The position numbers and the translations under genes are program-made. From contig NW_008805065.1 of assembly GCF_000004825.1 (NCBI RefSeq), positions 496,001 to 560,000 of the forward strand: 64,000 nucleotides of DNA, in the 5' to 3' direction. The notes beneath the pieces are model-generated. The model searched no databases, was not told the DNA's origin, and saw only the letters and a program-made list of their open reading frames with translations. Each line of letters starts with the position of its first letter. Position 1 is the stretch's first letter. Origin of the DNA: Heterostelium album PN500. Its lineage: Eukaryota; Evosea; Eumycetozoa; Acytosteliales; Acytosteliaceae. Positions 33,650-46,300 of the stretch are shown one piece after another.

Positions 33650-34580
33650 ATTAATAATAAATATTATTTGATTTAACTGTATTTCTTTTGTTATCACAAC
33701 AAACTAATTTTTTTTTTTTTTTTTGTTCCACATGAAATTAATTCATAGTTCAAGTCAAAATTTACAATGATAGATAAAAACAAAATTTAAAAGTATTATT
33801 AATCAAATAGATAATCAACAAAGCATCAATCACATCTGAAATATTAATACATTTCAGAATATGTAAACTAATCATGGAGTTACAAAGATAGCCACCTGTA
33901 TAATCTGATAGAAAGGATATAAATAGTGAACTAACAAAATCAATTAAATTAATTTTTGTACAAAGAATCAAATAAATATTACACTTTTTCTTCTAAATTA
34001 AATCATACTCTTTATTAATCTTATAATATTTATTCAATTTATATTCACAACTATTTCTAACTTTTCTCTTCCTCTATTAACGTATCAACTTTAAGTATTT
34101 GTATATTAACCTGCAATACTTTTAGAAAAGTGAACACTTCAATTTAGTGAATTATTTAATATGATTGACAAAAAATAATAATAAAATATCATAATATAAA
34201 TTTGAATTTATTAAAATTAATTTTAAATTCATAAATATAAATAAATTTTAATAATATAAATTTGATTGAATCAATAAATGGTACTTGACAGACAAACAAA
34301 AATTTGAAAAGTTGTCTGAAACTGATTTTTGTTTCTTACTGTTCTTTCTATTAATTTCTACTTTTCTTTTTTTATGTGAATCCATTTTTTAAATTGAATA
34401 TAATTGAAAATATATCTAAATTAAATAAATGTATATAGATTCTTATAGAAATTAAAGGCTCATTTTATACTCATTTTATAGCTTTTGAGATGGACAATTG
34501 ACAAACAAGATTATTCTCTTATTATTTTTTGTTAATCATTTTTGTGTAATAATTGTTTGTCAATCATATGATTTTTTTAG
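33650..34580. other. AT-rich intergenic region
   Basis: About 930 bp, very AT-rich, no supported gene. Any upstream exon of the unknown gene that follows would lie here, but none could be fixed. A frame on the minus strand (33762-33971) is low in information and lacks gene features. Confidence 0.35.
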
Positions 34581-35192
34581 ATTCAAAAAAAAAAAAATTT
34601 TATAACTTGTTTAGTATCAAAAACAACTTCAACACCAACACCAAAAGCAACTCTATCAACAACTCCAACAACAACCTTGACCTCAACCAATACCAAGAAG
34701 GGAGAAACAAAATCTGATTCAGAAATAGATATTGATGTGATAGAAACTTCAGAAAAAGATTCTTATTTAACCTCCGAGTCCCCTTTTAGTATTCAAGAAA
34801 AGAAACTATTATCCAATTGCCTATGTCCTTTGTGCTTAAAACAAGTAGTTTTCATATCAAAAAACAAATACAAACCAGATACAGTTAAGATGGCTATCTT
34901 TTGTTTATATATGCTAAAGAAGCACAATTATCGTTTCGACAGGAATGAAATTATAGAATTTATCAAGGACCATTGGGAATTCTTTAAAATCAATAGAGTT
35001 AAATATGGTAAGTATTTAAAAAGAAAATATATTTCAGTTCAATAATAATTATTAATCTAAAAATTTAATTTATATCTTATTTTTGTAAACATTTACAAAA
35101 AAACAATATTTGATTCAAATAAATAATCTTTTTAATTTGTTTCTCTAAAAATTGATTTTTTATTAGTGTGGTATGATCCTAGAGCTAAATAA
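34581..35192 (+). CDS. Unknown protein with CPLC motif, 5' exon not found
   Basis: An open frame preceded by a splice-acceptor-like TTTTTTTAG at 34572-34580 runs to 35007, then a GTAAGT donor and an acceptor at 35165-35166 join a last exon 35167-35192 ending VWYDPRAK. Phases agree. The visible chain starts with a Thr/Pro/Ser-rich stretch, then an acidic segment, then SNCLCPLCLKQVVFISKNKYKPDTV and a helical basic C terminus (FCLYMLKKHNYRFDRNEIIEFIKDHWEFF). The C-x-C-x2-C arrangement may bind a metal or be structural. No family was recognised. There is no in-frame ATG near the start, so an upstream exon is missing from this model, or the gene is a fragment near the right duplication arm. Confidence 0.4.
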
Positions 35193-35778
35193 ATATAGTT
35201 ATTATATAAATAAAATGACTTATGGAATGGGACGTTACCCTTCAATATATAAATAAAAACAAAATTATTAAATTTCTCGATAATAAAAAGAAATGATTAT
35301 TTATTCTTTATTATTCTTTATCTTGATTATTCTCTAATTCGTTGATTGATTGACGTACTGAATTTAACCAGCCTTTAAATTCAAAGTATTTTTGTCTGGA
35401 AACATTGAGAAGCTTGATGGAGGAAACAACAGATTTAATTAATTGAATTATTATTTATAAATAGATCTGTTGTTTTAGGATATCATTTATTTAATTAATT
35501 TATTAATTTAATTATTTAATTAACTATTATTGTAGTTGTCATCAATTGATCAGTGGGTATTACAATTATTATCTAGAAGACTATAAAAATGACATACCTT
35601 TTTGTTTAAAATTTCAAAAGAGCTGGGGTTAGATATCTAGCCAAATAATTTTTAAATGTATTATTGAAAATCATAATATAGTGAAGTATTAAAAAGAAAT
35701 AATTTGTAGTATTTAAAAAAATTATATTTTGTTGATATTGTTTTATTGAAAATTTGATAACTTTTTTGAAATTTTTTA
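35193..35778. other. Region before the right arm, with a possible gene remnant
   Basis: On the minus strand 35448-35311 is open for 46 codons ending in a stop and reads like real protein (VSSIKLLNVSRQKYFEF, then KGWLNSVRQSINELENN). It has no start codon and may be the last exon of a lost gene. An 11-bp inverted repeat (AAACAACAGAT at 35,424, ATCTGTTGTTT at 35,465) lies at its upstream end. The rest is AT-rich. Confidence 0.3.
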
Positions 35779-36240
35779 AATATTTATATGATTGCTAATA
35801 ATGTTTAGGCAATTGGAACTTTAGTGGTTGGAGTAGCGATATCTGGTTTTTCACAGGTTGGACAACACTTTAATGGTGAGTTGGCTGGTGAGTATACTAA
35901 TCCTTGTTTCTTGCAACTCTCTGGTGTGACATAGAGACATTTGACATATTTGCATGGGTTGTAACAAGTATCACAACAACGGTGTTCATAGATGTCATTT
36001 GGTACAAAGATACCACCGGATTCTTGACACAACTTGAAGTCAATGTATGGACATTGGATTTCGTAACAACATGAATCGTTTCTACGACAGTATGGGCAAC
36101 ACAGTCCATTTGCTGGATCAGCATTAACGTACACTCCATTCTCAGCATGACACTTTTCTGGATCAACGAATGGACATTCTACGCCTTGGCAAGGATTGCT
36201 GGTGTAGTTACATGATGGACAACAGATACCAGCTGCTGGG

Positions 36241-39200
36241 TTAGCTGGTGTGATAGACACCACCATTGGCTTTACATTTATCGGCATCTACGTATGGACA
36301 TTGAACGGAGTCGCATGGAAGTTTACAGCTTGGGCAACAGACACCTGCTGCTGGATTGGCTAGTGTATAAACACCACCTTGAATCATACATTGATCTTGA
36401 GAGAGAACTGGTGGACATGCAACGTCTGCACATGGATTAACAGTTGTTATGTTACATGATGGGCAACAGATACCTAATGCTGGGTTAGCTGGTGTATAGA
36501 CACCACCTTGGATCTTACATTCATCTGCAGAGGGAACTGGTGGACATGCAACACCATCACATGGCATCTTACATGAATCACAACAGATACCAGCCGCTGG
36601 GTTAGCTGGGATGTAAGTACCACCATTGGCAATACACTTATGACCGTCTACTGGTGGGCATTGAATACCTTGGCATGGCAATGTACAGTTGGGGCAACAG
36701 ATACCAGCTGCTGGGTTAGCTGGTGTATAGATACCACCTTGGATCTTACATTGATCTTGAGAGAGAACTGGTGGACATGCAACATCAACACATGGATTAA
36801 CAGTTGTTATGTTACATGATGGGCAACAGATACCTAATGCTGGGTTAGCTGGTGTATAGATACCACCTTGGATCTTACATTCATCTGCAGAGGGAACTGG
36901 TGGACATGCAACACCATCACATGGCATCTTACATGAATCACAACAGATACCAGCCGCTGGGTTAGCTGGGATGTAAGTACCTCCATTGGCAATACACTTA
37001 TGACCGTCTACTGGTGGGCATTGAATTCCTTGGCATGGCAATGTACAGTTGGGGCAACAAATACCAGCTGCTGGGTTAGCTGGTGTATAGATACCACCTT
37101 GGATCTTACATTGGTCTTGAGAGAGAACTGGTGGACATGCAACACCATCACATGGCATCTTACATGAATCACAACAAATACCAGCACCTGGGTTAGCTGG
37201 AACGAAAGTACCACCATTGGCAATACACTTGTGAGCATCTATAGTCGGGCAATGGATACCTTCACATGGCAACTTGCAGCTTGGACAACAGATACCTGCT
37301 TGTGGGTTAGCTGGTGTGTAATATCCTCCTTGGATCTTACATTCGTCAGCAGAAAGAACTGGTGGACATGGCACACTTTCGCAAGGCAACTTACAGTGAT
37401 CACAGCAGACACCAGCTTGTGGGTTAGCTGGAACGAAAGTACCACCATTGGCTTTACATTTATCTGCGTCTACTGGTGGGCAAACTACTCCATCACATGG
37501 CATCTGACATGAATCACAACATACACCGGCAGCTGGGTTAGCTTGGATGTAAGTACCACCGTTGGCAATACACTTATGACCGTCTACTGGTGGGCATTGA
37601 ATACCTTGGCATGGCAATGTACAGTTGGCACAACAGATACCAGCTGCTGGGTTAGCTGGTGTATAAGTACCTCCATTTGCTTTACAATTATCCTCTGGTA
37701 AGACTATAGGGCAAAGAATTCCATCACATGGGTCAATTGGTTTCTTACAAGTATCACAGCAACGTCCATTTGCAGGATCAGCTGGAACAAATACACCACC
37801 ATTTGCAATACATTTCTTTTGATCAACGAACGGGCAAACTACACCAAAACATGGATCCAATTTATACTCACACCATGGGCAACAAAGACCATTTGCTGGA
37901 TCTGCAGCGTGATAAATTCCACCAGTGAAAATACATTTCTTTGGACTTACAATTGGGCAAACTACTCCATCGCAAGGCATCTTACATGAATCACAACAAA
38001 TACCATTTGCTGGGTCCTTTGGAACAAAGATACCACCATGGAAAATACATTTAAGTGGATTGACTAGTGGGCAAGGAATGAATGCACATGGATCAATTGG
38101 ATACAAACATTTGGCACAACATTTACCATTCAATGGGTCGGCTGGTTGATAGATACCTCCAGTTAACATACATTTCTTTTGACTAACTGGTGGACACACG
38201 ATTCCTACACAAGGATTTGGATTTAATTTGCAAGATGCACAACAAATTCCTTTTTTAATTGAGAAAATATTAATATTTGTTTTTTTGATTTTTAGTTTTT
38301 TTTAACAAAAACAATTCTATTTTCTAAACTTACCATTAGCTGGATCAGCTGGTGTGTAGGTACCACCATTTGCTTTACATTTTTCTTCGGTTACAACGAT
38401 TGGACACAATACTCCGAAACATGGATCAGAGATGGTGTAGTTACATGAAGCACAACATCTACCAATACTTGGATTTGCTGGAATATATTGACCACCAGAA
38501 ATAATACATTTCTTTGGACTTACGACTGGACAAACGATATGTTCACATGGATTGGGTGGGAGGACACAGCTTGGGCAACAGATACCAGCAGCTGGGTTGG
38601 CAGGTGTGTATGTACCATTGTTTGCTTTACATTTTTCTTCAGAAACAACGATTGGGCAAAGTACTTGATCACATGGATTCCAACATCTATCACAACAACG
38701 TCCATTTGCTGGATCACTTGGAATGAAAGTACCACCATTAGCAATACACTTTTTAGCATCAACGAATGGGCAAATCACATCTGTGCAAGGGTTTGGATTG
38801 TAAGTACAGTTGGCACAACATTTTCCTAATAAAAATAATTAAAAAAAATGTTAAAAATATTTTATTAATATAAATTAAAATTAATAAAAATCTTTTTTTT
38901 AAAAAAATAACATACCATTTGCTGGATCAGCTGGAGTGTATACACCTCCTGAGAGTTTACACTTTTCAGGATCAACATTTGGACATTGAACGCCTTCGCA
39001 TGGTAGAGTACAATTACCACAACATACACCATTAATTGGATCAGCAGGTGTGAATACACCTCCTTTTGCCTTACATTTATCTAAATATGCTTGGTCAATG
39101 GTTGGACATTCAACACCTTTGCATGGACAACGGGCACAGCATCTTCCTAGAAAAATATTATTATATTAATATAATTTTAAAATTAAAAATATAAAATTAT

Positions 39201-40392
39201 ATTTTTTTAAAATTAACTTACCATTTAATGGATCGGCACCAATATAAACACCACCTTCATATCTGCATTTAACTTCATCAACGTATGGACATTCAACACC
39301 TCTGCATGGATCAGTGTAGTTACACTTTGGACAACAGATACCATTGAAAACATCAGCTGGAACATATTGACCTCCATTTGCTTTACATTTATCAGCATCA
39401 ACTGGTGGACATTTAATATCTTTGCATGGGAAAGTACAGTTTGCACAACACACTCCATTTGCTGGATCTGGTAAAGTGTAAGTACCTTGTTGTTCCTTAC
39501 ATTTGTTTGGATCGACTGGTGGACACGTGATGTTGGTTTGACATGGATTGGTAAAGTTACAGTTGGCACAACATACTTCTGGAGGTGTGGCTGGTTCGTA
39601 AACACCACCTTCCATTAAACATTTGTATTCATCGACGAATGGACATTCTTCACCTTTGCATGGATATTTACAATCGGCACAACAACGACCATTTGCAGGA
39701 TCAGCTGGGTAGTAAATTCCTCCATTCAATCTACATTTTGTTGGATCAAAAAAATCACAGAGAACACCTTTGCATGGATTTGGAATGGTGTAATTACAAA
39801 CATCACAACAATTACCATTCAATGGATCACTTGGAATGAAAACACCACCATTGGCTTTACATTTATCTGGATCAACTACATTACAAATCACTCCTTTACA
39901 TGGATCCTTTTTGTAACAAGTTGGACAACAGAAACCATTAACTATTAAATAAATAATTGAAATTAATAGCTAAATTTAAATTATTTTAATATAATATTAT
40001 TAAAAAAAACACATACCTGGATCAGCTGGGTGATAGATACCACCTTCAATTTTACACTCGGTTGGATCAACTGCAGCACATCTGACATTTTCACAGAGCT
40101 TTGAGTAATCACAATACTCACAACAGATTCCAGCAGTGTAATTGACTTTTACAAAGACACCACCAGTGAGCCAACATTGATCGTAGTTGACATATGGACA
40201 GTTTTGAGCGGGATCACAAAGACATTCATTGCAACATCTTCCCATGACTTCGTTTATCGGATAGAAATTACCTCCATGTGTATTACAGAAAACCTCGGTT
40301 GGTGCTGGTGGACATGGATAGAATTCACACTTGGCATTGGCCACTGTGAAAAATAAAACTAATGACAATAATCCTAATAATATATATTTCAT
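36241..40392 (-). CDS. Secreted VWC-like cysteine-rich repeat protein (right copy, frameshifted)
   Basis: Exons on the minus strand: 40392-40017, 39941-39222, 39146-38916, 38825-38334 and 38249-36241. The first four have exactly the same lengths as in the left copy (376, 720, 231, 492). Exon 5 would run to 35805 and be 475 bp longer than in the left copy: four additional repeats (474 bp) plus one extra base. The extra base lies near 36,255 (reads GGTGTCTATCACACC where the left copy has GGTGTTTACACTCC), so translation ends GGVYHTS at 36241, giving 1,275 residues and losing the last four repeats and the tail (35805-36287 in another frame). The signal peptide is intact. It may still be secreted with about 31 repeats. 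An assembly or sequencing error is the main alternative. Confidence 0.75.
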
Positions 40393-40460
40393 TTTATAAA
40401 TATATATATAATTAAGTTTTTGAATTTTTTATGATTTATTTGGTTGATTTGAAAACCAAG

Positions 40461-40468
40461 TATTTATA
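40461..40468 (-). promoter_or_regulatory. TATA-box-like element of right cysteine-rich gene
   Basis: Minus-strand TATAAATA 69-76 bp upstream of the ATG at 40392, conserved with the left arm together with the flanking T-rich tract and the AAATACTTGGTTTTCAAATC leader. Confidence 0.45.
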
Positions 40469-42267
40469 GATTGAAAAAATAAACTATAAAAAATAAAAAT
40501 AAAAATAAAAAAAAAAAATAAAAATAAATTAGAAAGATACACGAAATTATTTTCTATTTTCCAATTTTACCTTTGTACCAAATTACTATTTCGTTAAATT
40601 AATATTATTGGGGAATTCCTTTAATTTATATATCCAAAAAATAATATTGACAAAGACTACAAAAAGGTTTCTATCGGTATTTTCTATTTAAAATGAGAAT
40701 CCAAAAATTGTTTTGTTTTGTTTTTTTTCCAACTGGTATTTAAAAAAACAAAATTATTACTTCAAATTCAAGATTGATTTGCTTTAATTTACTAACCCAT
40801 TCCACTATTAAGGGTATGTTTTATTTTTGATTTGTGGTTATAATTTTGTTTTAAAAGTTGGTTTTGTTAAATTTGCAACATTCGCAATTTTTCTTTTTTA
40901 TCTATCAAAATTCAGGTTGAATTTAATCTTGTCAAAACTCTAAATAAAACAACCAACCACCACATAGCAATAGATACTAATATAATGAAAGATAATAAAT
41001 CCAAGAAATGAAATGTTTTAGGTGAAACTGTTTTTAAATAAATTTGATTTTGATTGGTTCATTTTCATTTTGTTTTGAGTGTTAAATTTCATAAATCAAA
41101 CAATGTGTTTATGATATTTTGTGTTTTTTGTAGTTTCGTTTTTTAATTAAATTCACCTGCAAATTGATAAGTTCATTACCCACAAAATAATAAATCAACG
41201 AAAAACCTGCAAAGCCTAATTAAAAAAAAACTTTGCATTCATTCATTATTTTTATTAAAAAATCATTTCTTTAATGATTTTTTGTTGTTTTGACAGTTGT
41301 TACCGATTAATTGGGAAATCAAAACAAATTCAAGACAATTAAAAAAAACGATATTCAAAGTAGAGTTTAATAAAAAATATCAATCAATTCTTTGCATTTC
41401 CAAGTTTAAAAGTTAACATTATTTGGTTTTGGACTGTTGGCTCTTCAAAAGCAAAATAATATCATTTGACATGATGGCTCAATAAATGACCTGGTCGGTC
41501 GCTTCATCAACATCACCTCTAAATATGGGTATTGATATTTTTGTCGGTGTGGTGGTAGTAGTGCTTGTTGTTTTCTCACCACTCTACTTAACTTAAACAA
41601 CATAAAAATAAAATAAAATCCAAAAAATATAAGTTTTCATTCAATTTAAGTTTAATTATATTAAAAAACATTATCTTGAATTGATAACTTTGTAAATTCA
41701 AGAAATAACATTATCAAAATTAGTTCTTTGATTGATGATCATTATCGAAATTGACTGTGGGAGTGATGATCTGAGAAAAAAAAAACTAAAAAAAATCATT
41801 ATTCGTTGAATTAAAAGATAAATTTGAATTTTTTTAAATTTTTTTTTAATTCAAAGTACTGTTAACTTGTACAAACTACAAATCATTCATTTTGTTGATT
41901 AACTTGACTATCGACACACTTTCTTATTTTTAAATATCAGTATTAAAAATATGATATAGTGTGATTTTTTTTTTATTTCTTATAACACAATTGTTTATTT
42001 ATAAGAATACAAGTTTAGTAGATAAATCTACAAAGTGTGAAGTCATCGATTATCTAATATAAAGAAAATGTTTATATTTGATTAATTTTAATCATTTAAG
42101 ATAAAGAGGTAGAATCACAACGTAATCACAAACAGAATATAAACCATGTAAAAAGAGAAAGATTATGTGATTATTGTGAAAGGTTTGGTCTACATCTGGT
42201 ATCATCTTATCATCTTCATCTTTAGGCTTAGTATTTAGATTTACTGTTTTTGTTTTTAGTAAAAATC
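40469..42267. other. Upstream DNA of the right arm and outer boundary
   Basis: AT-rich DNA mirroring 14,880-16,487. The counterpart of the left 15337-15522 frame is disrupted here, so that frame is probably not a gene. From about 42,060 to 42,267 the sequence is unique and forms the short leader before the third, truncated copy. Confidence 0.4.
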
Positions 42268-42562
42268 ATGAAATATATAATATTAGGATTATTGTCATTA
42301 GTGTTGTTTTTCACAGTGGCCAATGCCAAGTGTGAATTCTCTCCATGTCCACCAGCACCAACCGAGGTTTTCTGTAATGCACATGGAGGTCATTTCTATC
42401 CGATAAACGAAGTCATGGGAAGATGTTGTAATGAATGTCTTTGTGATCCCGCTAAACTCAATGGTGGTGTTTTCATTCCAAGTGATCCATTGAATGGTAA
42501 TTGTTGTGATGTTTGTAATTACACCATTCCAAATCCATGCAAAGGTGTTCTGTGATTTTGTT
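42268..42562 (+). pseudogene. Third, deleted copy of the cysteine-rich gene
   Basis: Starts with the same signal peptide (MKYIILGLLSLVLFF..VANA) and first repeat (CEFSPCPPAPTE), but after CLCDPA it jumps to the end of repeat 4 (LNGGVFIPSDPLNGNCCDVC), removing about 2.5 repeats and intron 1. It ends at CKGVL because two bases are missing relative to the full copies. It then breaks off at GATCCAACAAAA, where LRR-gene sequence begins. The upstream DNA does not match the promoter of the full copies. It may encode a short secreted peptide of about 95 residues but is best seen as a rearrangement product. Confidence 0.7.
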
Positions 42563-42805
42563 GATCCAACAAAAGTAGAGATGCTCGCCAGAGTTCACCA
42601 CTTGAAACTACTTCGCTATGACCTCGATAATACATTCAAAGGATTCGCCAGACTCTTAAATAGACAACAAAAATATGGATTCAAGGCAGACAGAGTTTTG
42701 AAATGCAGTGTTAAATGACAGGTGATCAATCGAACCGGAATTCATTGAAGAAATCAAGAATAACAGATCACTACGTAGATTGTACCTCAATATCCGTGAT
42801 CCGTA
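42563..42805 (+). pseudogene. LRR-gene fragment fused behind the third cysteine-rich copy
   Basis: Near-identical to the minus-strand segment 9370-9600 (for example HHLKLLRYDLDNTFKG and QKYGFKADRVLKCSVK), ending in RITDH..., with one base deleted relative to it. The junction with the cysteine-rich piece falls in a shared AAAA(T)GTAGA, suggesting joining at microhomology. It encodes only the C-terminal part of an LRR family member. Confidence 0.75.
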
Positions 42806-43328
42806 ATTATTCATAAATTATATAACTGTGTATGTAATAATAATAAAAAAATAATTAAAAACATTTTATTTATCTTTCTATATCAGTAATTCAAAATTGT
42901 TTTATTATATTTAAAGAACAAAAAATTAATTTTAGGATTATAAACTAAGCTTTAGAATTTATATCTTTTTTATTTATATTATAATTATCTATTACTTTAA
43001 TATTTTATTAAATTTTCATTGTAATATTAAAAGATCATATCGTCCATATGTTTGTAATTCCCCTTCTCTATTAAAATTGAAATTAAAACAAATTCATTTG
43101 TAGTTCTTTATTCTTTGAAATTTTATAAAATAAATTGTTCTTTTATTACAGGTAAACGTGCTCATACAGATATAGTTTGAATTTTAAGACTAACCTTATT
43201 ATTACTTATTTATCATTAGAAATATGTATTCAATGTACTAATATTGTGAAATTAAAAAAGATGAACTCAATGAATTAATTCCTTTCGGTACAAGTAATGA
43301 AAATAAACTAATAAAAATTTTCCAAACT
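42806..43328. other. AT-rich intergenic region
   Basis: About 520 bp between the LRR fragment and the 3' end of the Clu/LRR gene. Nothing beyond A/T runs was seen. Confidence 0.4.
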
Positions 43329-46300
43329 TTATTGTATTTTAATATGTTTATATCTAGAACCAAAATATTGAACAGTAGTATATCTTTCAAAGTTTGGGAT
43401 AGTAAGCTCCTTAAGATTCGAACAAGATTCTGCCAACTTTACAAATGCAGTATCACTTATATTATTAGTTGCTGATATTGAAACTGATTGTAGAGTATGA
43501 ATGTTGTTTGAAGAACATAATGCAATAATCGAGGCATCAGTTAGTTCTTGACACAAATCCAGAGAGATTGATTGGAGTGATTGAATATTCTCTAGTATCT
43601 TTTTGAAACCAGTATCGTTAAAGTAGGAATTTCTAATATTTAAAGATACCAAGCTTGGGAACATGATTCCAATATTTACATAGTTGTTGGTGGGTGCACG
43701 TAGTTGACTTAGTGATAAACACTTGATATTTGGTTGTGTTGAATTGAGTTGGTGGTTGTCGAGTTGCAAAGATGTACAATTGAGATCGAGTGAATCGAGT
43801 AATGGAAGTCCATTGATCAAGTAATTTAGATGACTATCATCAAATTTGGAACTATCCAGAGTGAGTGATGTCAAATGTGTCAGTTGGCAAATCATTTCAC
43901 CCAAATGTCCAAACGCACCAGAATTGTTAACAACAAGATTGAGGCTGCTGAGACTGGTAGCCCAAACACTGAGATCCTGATGCATGTTCTGATTGTCGAG
44001 AATCGTATTGTTTAGCGATAGTTTTAGGTGTGAAAATGGATATTGTTTGAGTGTTGTAAGTTCACTATAGATTTTATGATTGTACATCTTTACATCGAGA
44101 TTGGTGATTAATGGACATTGTGACATCAGGGAATATACCATTGGTTCATTGCACTCGTTAAAGTCGGTAAAACAACCAAAGGTAGTGATATTGGTTGGTA
44201 GCTGCTTGATATTCAAACCATATACATAGTAGACATATAAAGATTCTAGTTTGTTCATTGACAATAGGCAATTGGATGTCATTTGTTCGAAATGAATATT
44301 ACCAAGAATAAGACTTTGAACTGATGCTCCAATTACATTGAATAACCAAACCAATGTTTCATTTTCAAGATGGAAATCTCTAATTTCAACTTGTTTAATA
44401 TTCGGGCAGGTCATTGGTGTGAGCTTTGGATTTGGTTGGTTATATTTGACGGAATTCAACTTTAACACCTCCAAGGTTGGACCAATACATTGAAAGATAT
44501 CAAGGAAATTCTGGTCACTTGTTATGAATAGATTCTCCAGCAGCAATGTAGTAATTTGGTTCTGGAATTTCAATAGTGAATGACAAGTCTCTGTAGATTT
44601 CCTGTTGATGATAAGGATGTCGACTGGGTGCTTCAATGAGAGTAATGCTGAAACGGCTTGGTTATCTTTATAGAGATTCTCCAAACAATATTGATTGAAT
44701 GTGGACAATGGATAACTCTGTAAATTTCCAATGAGAATCGGAGCAAGTGATGGAACATACGGTAAGAACCTAACGAAACTGGTAAAGTTTACACTTCCAT
44801 AATGATTACCAAATGATTCCAAAAGAATGTCATCCAAAATATGTGAATCGAATTGCGATAACACCTTTTCAATGAATGGTCCATAGGTTACACCCAAATC
44901 GAAAGGATAGTCGTTTATATCCAAACCGTTAACTACGTTGTAAATCACCTGTAGAGTAGCGATACATTGATTATTCTTCTCGGCAATCGAACGAAGTAAT
45001 ACTATAACCATAATCTTGTAGGTATTATATAGATATTTACTCACTAGTTCATGGTCAACCGGTAATGATTCCAACAAGTTGATAAGTATCCAAAGTTGAT
45101 GAACAGAAATACAAAGAGATTGTACTTGATAGGAATTCGAATAGTAAGGAGCATAGAGAGATGCACTCTCATAGAGAGTAGGAACGACCAATGACAAATC
45201 GAATCTCTCTAAACGACCATAGGTAATATGTGCATTCTTACACTCTGATTTAATATTATAGATGGTACCAAGTGTAAGAATTGCATTGGGTGTTTCATTA
45301 AATTGGAGCGATGTCAATACATTCTTTTCGGCGCGTTGAATGATAAGTTTGCTCTCGACGATCGTAGGTAACCAATTCTTTTGATACCACTGCAACTTGT
45401 ACTTTTCGATATCTACCAGTCCCAACAAATGATAGAGTGAAGAATCAGTGGTGGACGATCTCGATGCCAGTTCCAACTTGCGACGACACGAATCCAACAA
45501 GGATATTTCTTCGGCAAACTTTCGACCGAATCGATTGTAGTCGGGTTTGGCATTTGGTTTTCCAAAGTAAACAGTGTTGGCATAGATAAACTCGAGTGCT
45601 TTCATGTAGAGTGATATACCTTCGGAGCGTGCAATCTGGTTGGTATGCTTGATGACCGGTTTCACCTCTTTGATATCGGTATACAAAATCATTGGAAGAT
45701 CATTGGTTTTCGGATCCAAGTCATGTGTCTTTAGTATGGTCTTTACACGAGAAGACAATTTAATACCAGTCTTTAGTTGGAATCGATCGATGACCTCTGA
45801 GAGTGAAATACTTTGTAGCAGATCGTATTTACTATCGAGTTCCTCATTTGTTAATCCACAATTTCTACCGTATTTATCGAGAAGCAATGTCTTGATCTTA
45901 ATTGTCCAGAACTCCTTAATCTCCGATTGATACCGGTCGATATTGAATACTCGATTCAAAAAGTTGACAATCGTAGAGATACACTTTTCCTCCGAGCCAC
46001 TAAAGTGTCCGGACAGCTGAATACGTTGTTCATCTTTGATTTCATTCTTCAATACTCTCACCACCATCTCGTTGAGTATCAGCTTTCTAAGATGACGGTA
46101 TTGGACATCGATATGCGAACGAACTCTTCCCAAGTGTCTGAGATTAATGCCAAACTTGTGAACCTCTACAGTCACTTCAAAGTTACTGGCACTCACCAGC
46201 CCGCCTTCAAACTGCTTTGCTTTCAGCTCCAACTCTCTTGCAGCCTGTCCAACTACCACATCATACAAATGCTTGGTAGCATCGACCACATCTTGATTGT

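Larger units (their letters stand above)
35779..42060 (-). repeat. Right arm of large inverted duplication
   Basis: Reverse complement of about 14,880-20,694. It starts at the shared AATATTTATATG and runs through the cysteine-rich gene and its upstream DNA to about 42,060, where similarity fades. It is about 470 bp longer than the left arm mainly because the gene gained four repeats. Non-coding upstream DNA is nearly identical between arms, so the duplication or a later gene-conversion event is recent. Confidence 0.9.
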
